Source: Coemansia sp. RSA 1804 (Eukaryota > Kickxellomycota > Kickxellomycetes > Kickxellales > Kickxellaceae). From it: a DNA stretch of 44,176 nt. This document shows, piece after piece, positions 36,982-44,176 of this stretch. A model generated the notes under the pieces. That model made no database searches, was not told the DNA's origin, and was given only the letters and a program-made list of their open reading frames with translations. Made by a program: the position numbers and the translations under genes. The stretch covers positions 1-44,176 of the forward strand of contig JANBTH010000056.1 in the NCBI GenBank assembly GCA_027578815.1, given 5' to 3'. Every line of letters begins with the position of its first letter. Within the stretch, counting starts at the first letter, position 1.

Positions 36982-38697
36982 ATGTCGCTATCAGAGTTGC
37001 TTTTGAAAAAGTACGGACTTGAGCCATTATCAAGGTCTTTTAGAGCACCTTTTAAAACACGTGTCGAACAGCGTATTATCAATGCCAGCGCAGAAATCCG
37101 CAAAGACCCAGACTGAGTCCAGCATCTTAACAGCAAGGAGAAGCGCCAGAGCTGGTTGGAAACGAGTGCCGAGAAGTTTAATACCACAGCGGGCGACATG
37201 TATTTTATTTTCAATGAGCTCGAGTACTACAAGGTTCTTCAAGAGAATACCCCACAAAATATGAAGCTAGGAGGCGCCGACATGGTGTGGTTCAAAGATA
37301 CCCCTGACTACGACAGTCTAACATCGGAGCTCAAGCAGTATGCAACCGTATTGGAGGCTACCTATCCTAAAAGATTTGTGAATCAGGATGAAGGTGGCCG
37401 CGTATTGCGGCTCATTGATCCCCTGCTTTATCCGCTTGACTACGAGCTAACCCGTGTTCTCTCAAGTCCAATTGAATCCCCAGAACAGGCGCTTAATGTT
37501 GAGACCTTTGGTGACAGGCCAGGATCATTTAAGGCGTAGGCTGATATTGTAGCTGGTCTCAACCCAGAAATTGAAACAGATAATGAACTTGTCCACAAGA
37601 AAGTCATTCTCTACTATTATTGGTTTGACCTTTGCTGGCTACCAACGGATATTCGAGTGGATATGGATGGATCGGTGGTCATAAAGTCGTATATAAACAA
37701 CCTACATCCAGCAAAGCATGCTGCTTTTTACAAAATACTATCCAGAGTGCTTGAAGATATTATCCCGCTAGCAGAACAAGTGCTGGTGGATCTATTGCAT
37801 CCTACTTGTCCGCGAGTAATAGTTGACAAAGACCACTGTATTAAATTCACCGCTCCTCTTCCGGAATATGTTACCCGGGGAGTCTCTATTCGGGCCAACG
37901 CCGATTTCTGGAATGCTTTGAATCAGGGAATTGTGTACACGGAGCCTGTGCCTCAAGATTTTACCAAGCCAGATCGACCACTGCCGCTGCCACCGACATA
38001 CAGTTTGCGTGGAGAAGAGTTGTAGGTTGTTATTGGAATGGAAACAGTATATTTAACATCTGAGAACCCGAAACATGGGAAAAGCGAGTGGCAAAACTCG
38101 GGTAATTTCAACGACAAAATAGTAGCCACGGCGATATGGTACTATGATGTGGAGAACGTGGACATTTCAGATATTCAGTTTCGCGACCCAGTTGGCACAT
38201 ACGAACAGCATAATATGATTGGTAGCATATTGGAAAAGGTGATTTTCCACCACGCGTACAAGGCGGTATATGAAGACATTGGCAAAGGGTATGGTTACTC
38301 CCAACCAGTTGGGTCCACTAGCATTACAAGCGGACGTATTGTGTGCTTTCCAAACTCATACCAACACCTTGAGCCGTCAATAGAGTTGGTAGACCCGTCC
38401 CAATGCGGACATGTGAGAAGACTGTATTTCCATCTAGTTCAACCTGGCGTACGCATCCCATCGACGTCAATTGTTGCACCACAGCAGCAGGAATGGTGGG
38501 CTGAGACTGCATTTTTAGTCCCACCACTGAATAGTCTTCCTGCGGAGCTTCAGGTGATGATTCAAAAAAGAGTTGATGAGCCAATGTCCTTAGAAGAGGC
38601 GTATGAAGATTACGCTAGCACAAGTGGCCGTAAGTACCAAAGGTTTGGTGATTCTAATTTCTATGACACATACGTGAGCTATAAGGCCGTTCTCTAA
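36982..38697 (+). pseudogene. DUF4246 family gene with three in-frame stops
   Basis: One frame of 572 codons from ATG 36982 to TAA 38697 encodes a DUF4246 protein but is interrupted by TGA (37114-37116), TAG (37537-37539) and TAG (38023-38025). No frameshift or intron is needed. Family segments include RVEQRIINASAEIRKDPD near the start, WLPTDIRVDMDGSVVIKSYI, FNDKIVATAIWYYDVENV, and RIVCFPNSYQH with PGVRIPSTSIVAPQQQEWW near the end. In relatives as I recall them, the stop positions would be Trp, Trp and Gln, so all three are explained by single transitions. DUF4246 proteins are uncharacterised; some relatives carry a WHxEG motif, which is WQNSG here. Codon use is otherwise normal, so inactivation looks recent; stop readthrough is less likely. 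Confidence 0.85.
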
Positions 38698-39010
38698 AAG
38701 AAAGAACTTTCAGAATAGTTTCTACTCACACACGAATATCAAATAACACACACCTGTGACGAAACCCACAACTCGCGCTGTTCTACATTTGCGTATGACT
38801 AGGCCGATATTTATATTCCCAAATATTGTTTGTATTAAAAAAGCCTTTATTGTTTGTTCAAATAGGTTTTCGCCAAACAAAATAATAAATAACGGTGTTT
38901 TACGCCAGCCAACATTACATATATATTTTGATTATTATTCTTTATCGCTCATTCTTTAAACACAAAACAAATAACCAGCAGTAAGTGGATTGATTGACGA
39001 ACTCCACCTG
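38698..39010 (+). other. Intergenic region before the TFIIIC subunit gene
   Basis: 313 bp, AT-rich with ATATATATTTTG near 38920. Holds the promoter of the TFIIIC subunit gene. No gene seen. Confidence 0.5.
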
Positions 39011-40693
39011 ATGGATGATGACGAAACCGTAAAGGTCGCAGAACGTAGGCCACTTCCGCAGCGCACGTTTGTGTCGGTCGAGTACCCAGGCTTTGTGAAC
39101 AACGTTGAGACGGCAATAAAGACAATGGGCGGCCGTGAAAAGCTAGCACGGGTGGTGACTGAAGACATCGGAATGCCAGTGGAGCTGCGGTACAGGCATA
39201 ACGATCTTGTGTCGCATCCGATCAACGGAAACGTCGTGGCCACACAGAACCTTCTCATTAAAGTAAAACGACGCACACGAGTGCCCAAACGCAAGGACAG
39301 TGATGGGCGGCAGTCGTTGTTGGCTGGAGAGGCTGCTGCTGCTGCTGGGCCTGTCGAAACATCTGCAGAGATTGTTGGTATTATTGACAAAACAGTGCGG
39401 TTCCGCAGTCTTGCAGACTTTCAATTTGTCCCCGCGCCAAGCGATCCGCTGTGGGGATTCACCGAAATGTTGCAGTCTCTTGATCTCGAGAAGATCAAGG
39501 AAGCAGGCGAAGGTACTCTGCTTGACTCGAGTCTAGACACGAGAAACGCTTATATTCCAGCACCATTTCTTGACCGCAAGGGCTGGCCCTCGCAAACGCC
39601 GCTGAAGAGCCACGCCTCGGATCTCCAGAAAGGAGCTGAAGAAGGCACCACAATTACAAGAGAAAAGAAGGCCGCATCAAGCTCCAAGAGCCACCTGCCG
39701 TTCCACGGGATTATAATCAAATACAGCTCTCCAACGGTCCCAACCGAGGCCTCGGAAAAGGCTATGCAGTGTGCCGGTGCTATTCCGGAGGCGCTCCTCG
39801 CAAAAATCAACGGAATCCTTGAAAGACAGCCAGTGGTCAGTCGGAATGCCATGAAGCTTCTCATATCCAGATCCGAGCTCGACGGAATGCTTTTGAATGT
39901 GGTCATGGCAACCGTATCATATCTGATGGAGTCAGGTCCATGGCGGAGCTGCTGGATCCGCTTTGGCTATGACCCACGCCAGCACGAAGAGGCGTGCAAG
40001 TACCAGATTCTAGACATGCGCACTCTTTTCGCAAAGGAAAACATTGGCCGGAGGCGCGGGAACATGCCTGAGACGAGCAGGAGCCAACAGGCTCCAAAAC
40101 AGCCTCGCAACCCAGTACAGGCGCAGAGCTACATATACGACATGGAAGCTGCGCGCCAAGGAATCGCTGGAATATTCCAGCTAATCAACGTAGACATACC
40201 GATTCTTAACGAGCTGATCGAATATCCCGGAGGACGTCGCCGTAGCTCCTGCGAAAAGTCTGGCTGGCTGCATATCTCACTCAGCAATACGATTCGACGC
40301 AAGTCGCGCTTGCTCAAGCAAAGTCTGGACGGATCAGCCAATGCGGCAAAGGATCTACCAATAGACCACGCCGAGTTGGAGAATATGCTTCGCGCCGACC
40401 GCCGAAACGAAAAGGCTGATGCTGCTATTGAAGCCATGGCTCGTGAGCGCGAAGCTAGTGCTCGGGGCGGGCAGCTGTCCCAGACGATGCGCAGTCATGT
40501 TGATGCCCATGTTGAGCAGCTGATGAGCCAGCTTGCAACACAAGGAAACGTTCTTGTTGAGGCAAGCAACGGACATACTGGTGCTTTCGATTCTGCTGCG
40601 GTGTATGATGGCGATGGCATTGGTGATGGAAATGGCGACTTTGATGACTACAACATATTTGGCGAAGAAGGGCCAAGCGATGATGACGACTAA
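39011..40693 (+). CDS. TFC1: TFIIIC subunit Tfc1/Sfc1 (tau95, GTF3C5)
   Basis: Subunit of the τA lobe of TFIIIC, which recognises the A box of tRNA genes and recruits TFIIIB for RNA polymerase III. 560 residues. The dimerisation half has RTFVSVEYPGFVNNVETAIK, ELRYRHNDLVSHPINGN and LLIKVKRR. The DNA-binding half has LNVVMATVSYLMESGPWRS followed by FGYDPRQHEEACKYQILDMR, the GPWR..W..(F/Y)GYDPR signature of the family. The C-terminus is strongly acidic (GEEGPSDDDD), like the acidic tail of yeast tau95. The open frame runs back to a TTG at 38990, but the first ATG is at 39011 (MDDDETVKVAERRPLPQR). Single exon; convergent with WAPL, 107 bp apart. Confidence 0.94.
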   Translation: MDDDETVKVAERRPLPQRTFVSVEYPGFVNNVETAIKTMGGREKLARVVTEDIGMPVELRYRHNDLVSHPINGNVVATQNLLIKVKRRTRVPKRKDSDGRQSLLAGEAAAAAGPVETSAEIVGIIDKTVRFRSLADFQFVPAPSDPLWGFTEMLQSLDLEKIKEAGEGTLLDSSLDTRNAYIPAPFLDRKGWPSQTPLKSHASDLQKGAEEGTTITREKKAASSSKSHLPFHGIIIKYSSPTVPTEASEKAMQCAGAIPEALLAKINGILERQPVVSRNAMKLLISRSELDGMLLNVVMATVSYLMESGPWRSCWIRFGYDPRQHEEACKYQILDMRTLFAKENIGRRRGNMPETSRSQQAPKQPRNPVQAQSYIYDMEAARQGIAGIFQLINVDIPILNELIEYPGGRRRSSCEKSGWLHISLSNTIRRKSRLLKQSLDGSANAAKDLPIDHAELENMLRADRRNEKADAAIEAMAREREASARGGQLSQTMRSHVDAHVEQLMSQLATQGNVLVEASNGHTGAFDSAAVYDGDGIGDGNGDFDDYNIFGEEGPSDDDD

Positions 40694-40800
40694 CTAGATC
40701 TACTTTGGTCTTGCCAGATCATATCATCCAAATCATCTCTGACCAATATTCACAATAATATTGTTTACAACCCGTACGGGATGTTCAAATATAAATATTG

Positions 40801-43800
40801 CTATATTTTGCCTAATGTATCAATAACAGACTGCAAAGAAGCCGAAAGAGGATGCCTACTATATACATCCAAGTGACTACCGACTCTGGTATCCGCAACA
40901 CTCGCAGAACCGCCTCTATCATCAAGTGGGCTTGGCAGACACTGATGCTCCCCATATTCTTGCTGCTGCACACGACAACGAGAAGCTCTATCCACAGAAG
41001 CGATACCCAGACTGCTCAGAAGACCGTTGGCAATGTTTTGATTGACAGTCGACGAAATATCGACAAACCTCTGGATATGTTTTAGCAATATCGACGTGTT
41101 TCGACCTGGAAGCTGTTTCAAGACTGTCTGTCTGGTGGGCCCAGGATCACGAACCAAAAAGCCAAGAAGAACCGCCAAATATCCAGCCGAAACGGCAGCA
41201 TCAACGTTGGTGTCTTCCTCCAAGCATCGTGCCAAAAATGCACCAACTATCAGAAAAACCAGCGGCACCTTTTCAGCACAAACGCATGCTGGTAAGCACT
41301 TTACCGCAAGCTGGCACCGCGGGCTCTGATAAACATAACCAAAATATGCTGTGGATGACGGATCGGATTCCATAACATTTATCAGCAATGCACACGATAT
41401 TAGCAATACATCGTACTTGAGGCTACTAACCACATCCTCGGTATGCGGTGTCTTGCTTTCGGGTGCAAAGGAACGAAGATGGCGCACTGATTGAGAATGC
41501 TTACTGGATACAGAATTTGGCTCAGAAGACATCAAAGCAATGCTCCTGGCAACGGTCTCCAGCCCCTGATATGCAAAAAAGCGAGAGCAAAACATAGTGC
41601 TTCCATAAGACAGGTTCACCAGCAGCTGGAGACCGAGAGCCAGAGTCTCTAGCACCTGGTCTAACGATATATCCGCGACCCCAACCCAAGACTGTTGGCA
41701 TGCAGTTAGAAGATTGAGCAAAGCTGGCACACAAGACTCCATGGAAAGCAGCTCGTCTTGATTATCAGTGCTTGCAGCAACACAGAAGCGCAATATCTCC
41801 AGCTCCATGCCAATAGTTGCAAGACTTGGAACCATGGCACTCGATTCATTATCTAGAGTACAATCGAATAGTTTTGCACCGCGATTACCAGTCCTAGCAG
41901 ATTCTGTTCCAGTCGCCACTGATCCCTTCCAGACAGTTTGGCTCTTGGATTTGGTCGCAGTAAAGGGTGGAGGACCTCTTCCCTTTGTTTCTTCTGGCAG
42001 ATCAAAATCCATCCACGCATCATCATAACCATTATCGTCGATATTGTTCTTGTTGTTGTCGGTAGATTGTAGTGGTTGGCTATATACGCCCAGTCCCTTT
42101 GTAAACGAGCCACCCGCAGCAAGTGGCGGTTTTTTGGATTGACACTTTCGCTGGCTGTCAACAAATGCAGGGATGTTACTGGTCAAGAGCTGCTCAGCAA
42201 TAAGTCCAAGGCACCCAGACACATGCATCTCGCTGCGCAACAAGGGTGCCATTGCCACGGAGGCTACATCGGCGATACACGAGAATCCGTACAGTGCACC
42301 AAGCGCCAGATTGTATGTTGAAAGCGGCACCTTGCCGTTGTCTAAAAGATTGTGCCCATGAGCCAGCCTGCAGATCCGCACTGCACACCCATGCTGTGCA
42401 TCAGTGTCAAAATCGTCTTTGTGCCGTAATGCCAAAATATCAGGCAACACAGAGGTGCTGACAGTTTTAAGCACACCGGCTACAGATTCGAGTATCTGCT
42501 TTTCAAATATTAGCATCTGCATCGTCAGCGGCATCTGAAATGCAATTGCAATCAAGGTGGTTGTAGTGGATAGGACAACGGGATTGTCACGAATGCGCCC
42601 AAGCGCCTGAAGAATGGCAGAAAGTTGGGACTTGCTCGAAAGAAGATCTTCGCAGAAGCCCTGGTCTTCGAGCCTGTACAAAAGGGTTTCGCAGGCCGCG
42701 GTTATAGAATCCTCAGTCCTTCCAGACGCGCTCAGCCCGCGGATAATACTACCCACGTGCTGCTTGAACATGCCAGATAACATCGTCAAGTCGTCTTCTG
42801 TGCGGCTGCTGTTGTTGCTGCTAGCAATCGAGTCAGCAGGATTCACTGCATCTAAAAGGCATCCAGAAGCGCGCTTACAGCTGTCATTTTGGGCTGCATC
42901 AAGCGTCAGTCTGCCTGTGGTTTCAAACACAGACTGCAGCCTCAATGTAGGCGAGATCTCGCTACCATCGTCTTCATCGCGTGAGCGGCCATAGGTGTAA
43001 ACCACATTGTGAGCGTGAGCACGCATCTGCATCCGCTTAGACGTCGCAGTTGACGGGCCCTGAATAGCATCCAGGACCTGGCGATTCCCCACCTGCGCCA
43101 TTGGCGTAGCGCTGACATATGTTGGCAAATGTTTAGTGTTTCCACGAATGTTATCGCCTTCGCTGCATTCAGATCCCGCTCGGCTGCTGGATCCCTTGCT
43201 TCCCTTGCTGCTATCTAATAACCGACCTGGCGTTGAGGGTGGAGAAGAAGAGAGCATAGCATCGTTGTCCTTGTAAGCGGCCTGAAAGCTGCGTTTTTGA
43301 CCTACCAGGCGTCTTGGGCGCTGTGACTGTGCACACTTCGGTCTGTCGGACAGAAGGCCGGTCAGCTCAAAGGCTAATGCGGTCGCCTCGTGGTCAGAGG
43401 ATGCAGGCTGTGACGAAGTAGCTTTTGGCTCTATGGTTGCTGGCCCTGCTGCTCTTCGCTCTCCCTTGCCAGATAATGTGGATCGCTTGCTTCCCTTTCC
43501 AACTCCTGCAGCTTTTGAGTGGCTGCGCTGAGCTTTCTTGTTGCTATTTACACGGTTTGCAGTCAGCTGTGAGCTCTTGGCCTTCTTGATCACCTTGCTG
43601 CCTTCACCCACTGCCCTTTTCGACGGCTGCTTAGCAGGGAATTCCAATTTGTCTCTTGCAGCTCTTTCTGCGCCAGACATACCAACCGAAGAAAGCAGGT
43701 CATTGGAGACACCATCAAGATCCCACTCGTCCTTGATTGATTCCAGCAGATCCCTCGACGAGGATGGAGCAGCGGTACTGCTGCCGTCCCTAGTCCCAGA

Positions 43801-44176
43801 AGCAGCACCAGCCATTCCGTGGAACAGAAGCCCAGATTTGGTATCCTCGTACAGGGAGTCTAGACGAGAGATTGCCAAGTGTGCAGTCCTGCGAACCCAT
43901 GGTCTATCGCCAGCTTCTCCATCAGACTCTGGACTGCTAACATCGCTAGAACTGCTAGCGCTGCCAATACTTTGATCGCTGGCATCGCTTGCCTCCCTGA
44001 CCTTTGTGGACACGACTGACAGCGCAGCAGGCAGCTTTGGCGCGCCTGCGTTTGGTGCGGAAGCGGCTGCCGTTGAGAACGACGGAGCAGGCACAGCAGC
44101 CCGCTTCCGTGCAGCAAGCGCCTTGCGCCCGTAAGTGGCAGCCGCTGGTCTACGGCGAATATTGGCAAATGGGTCG
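40801..44176 (-). CDS. WAPL: Wapl cohesin release factor, partial: N-terminus beyond right edge
   Basis: Wapl opens the Smc3-Scc1 gate and removes cohesin from chromatin together with Pds5. The frame runs from the right edge to a TAG at 40801, over 1120 codons, no intron. The first visible residues (DPFANIRRRPAAATYGRKAL) contain the TYGRK motif seen near Wapl N-termini, so little is missing. An N-terminal disordered, Ser/Lys-rich half leads to VVYTYGRSRDEDDGSEISPT, then the helical WAPL domain (from about residue 440: LTMLSGMFKQHVGSIIRGLS, LLYRLEDQGFCEDLLSSKSQ, ALGRIRDNPVVLSTTTTLIA). The C-terminal part (LLISCALLINVMESDPSS, VGAFLARCLEED) is HEAT-like. The apparent start at 44094 is a GTG and not real. 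No PDS5-binding FGF motif was searched for exhaustively. Confidence 0.9.
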   Translation of the reverse strand, partial: DPFANIRRRPAAATYGRKALAARKRAAVPAPSFSTAAASAPNAGAPKLPAALSVVSTKVREASDASDQSIGSASSSSDVSSPESDGEAGDRPWVRRTAHLAISRLDSLYEDTKSGLLFHGMAGAASGTRDGSSTAAPSSSRDLLESIKDEWDLDGVSNDLLSSVGMSGAERAARDKLEFPAKQPSKRAVGEGSKVIKKAKSSQLTANRVNSNKKAQRSHSKAAGVGKGSKRSTLSGKGERRAAGPATIEPKATSSQPASSDHEATALAFELTGLLSDRPKCAQSQRPRRLVGQKRSFQAAYKDNDAMLSSSPPSTPGRLLDSSKGSKGSSSRAGSECSEGDNIRGNTKHLPTYVSATPMAQVGNRQVLDAIQGPSTATSKRMQMRAHAHNVVYTYGRSRDEDDGSEISPTLRLQSVFETTGRLTLDAAQNDSCKRASGCLLDAVNPADSIASSNNSSRTEDDLTMLSGMFKQHVGSIIRGLSASGRTEDSITAACETLLYRLEDQGFCEDLLSSKSQLSAILQALGRIRDNPVVLSTTTTLIAIAFQMPLTMQMLIFEKQILESVAGVLKTVSTSVLPDILALRHKDDFDTDAQHGCAVRICRLAHGHNLLDNGKVPLSTYNLALGALYGFSCIADVASVAMAPLLRSEMHVSGCLGLIAEQLLTSNIPAFVDSQRKCQSKKPPLAAGGSFTKGLGVYSQPLQSTDNNKNNIDDNGYDDAWMDFDLPEETKGRGPPPFTATKSKSQTVWKGSVATGTESARTGNRGAKLFDCTLDNESSAMVPSLATIGMELEILRFCVAASTDNQDELLSMESCVPALLNLLTACQQSWVGVADISLDQVLETLALGLQLLVNLSYGSTMFCSRFFAYQGLETVARSIALMSSEPNSVSSKHSQSVRHLRSFAPESKTPHTEDVVSSLKYDVLLISCALLINVMESDPSSTAYFGYVYQSPRCQLAVKCLPACVCAEKVPLVFLIVGAFLARCLEEDTNVDAAVSAGYLAVLLGFLVRDPGPTRQTVLKQLPGRNTSILLKHIQRFVDISSTVNQNIANGLLSSLGIASVDRASRCRVQQQEYGEHQCLPSPLDDRGGSASVADTRVGSHLDVYSRHPLSASLQSVIDTLGKI

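Noticed and set aside
36982..38697. Alternative genetic code or regular stop readthrough to explain the DUF4246 stops
   Set aside because: All other genes here end normally at TAA, TAG or TGA and have no internal ones; pseudogenisation is simpler.
44092..44094. Apparent start of the Wapl frame
   Set aside because: It is a GTG, and the frame continues upstream to the edge with the conserved TYGRK motif; the gene is truncated by the window.

Overview
The window is nuclear DNA from a fungus. It has fungal-type genes (Zn2Cys6 transcription factor with a fungal-specific domain, Vam7 PX-SNARE, YG-rich Pex13, Hom3-type aspartate kinase), short intergenic regions and few introns. The introns I can place are GT-AG: one in the aspartate kinase, one in the D-2-hydroxyglutarate dehydrogenase, one in the HMG-box gene and one inferred in the HAPSTR1-like gene. 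BLOC1S2 and HAPSTR1-like genes together with many homeobox, HMG and DUF4246-type proteins fit an early-diverging, zygomycete-grade lineage. Kickxellomycotina is a guess from gene style, not something I could test. No rRNA, tRNA, CRISPR or intact transposon was seen.

Layout. 1-10.8 kb is gene-dense and relatively GC-rich: aspartate kinase (-, cut by the left edge), D-2-hydroxyglutarate dehydrogenase (+), PEX16 (+), octanoyltransferase LIPT2 (-), ARPC2 (-) and a TALE homeobox gene (-). 10.8-19.7 kb is AT-rich with long gene-free stretches on both sides of a second, divergent homeobox gene (-). It then holds a HAPSTR1/TAPR1-like gene (-) divergent from a BLOC-1 subunit 2 gene (+). 19.7-30.6 kb holds a small secreted Gly/Tyr-repeat protein (+), a Zn2Cys6 regulator (-), KIN17 (+), VAM7 (-), MIS12 (-), PEX13 (-) and an aldo-keto reductase (+). 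30.6-36.9 kb is sparse: an HMG-box gene with a 788-nt intron inside the HMG box, two small candidate ORFs and a possible decayed coding fragment. 36.9-38.7 kb is a DUF4246 gene with three nonsense codons but no frameshift. The right end has the TFIIIC subunit Tfc1/GTF3C5 gene (+), convergent with a WAPL cohesin-release gene (-) cut by the right edge.

Most genes are unrelated housekeeping genes and not a pathway cluster. The stretch most worth attention is the homeobox pair (TALE plus non-TALE, about 2.4 kb apart). The second homeodomain has lost the near-invariant Asn51. The space between the two genes carries seven MEF2/CArG-like elements within about 650 bp, upstream of the TALE gene. An HMG-box gene lies about 17 kb away. 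These are the protein classes used at fungal mating-type loci, but a mating role is only a hypothesis here. Other notable points are a KIN17 without its C-terminal KOW region, a MIS12 with a TP-rich N-terminal extension of about 120 residues, and the pattern of transitions in the DUF4246 pseudogene.
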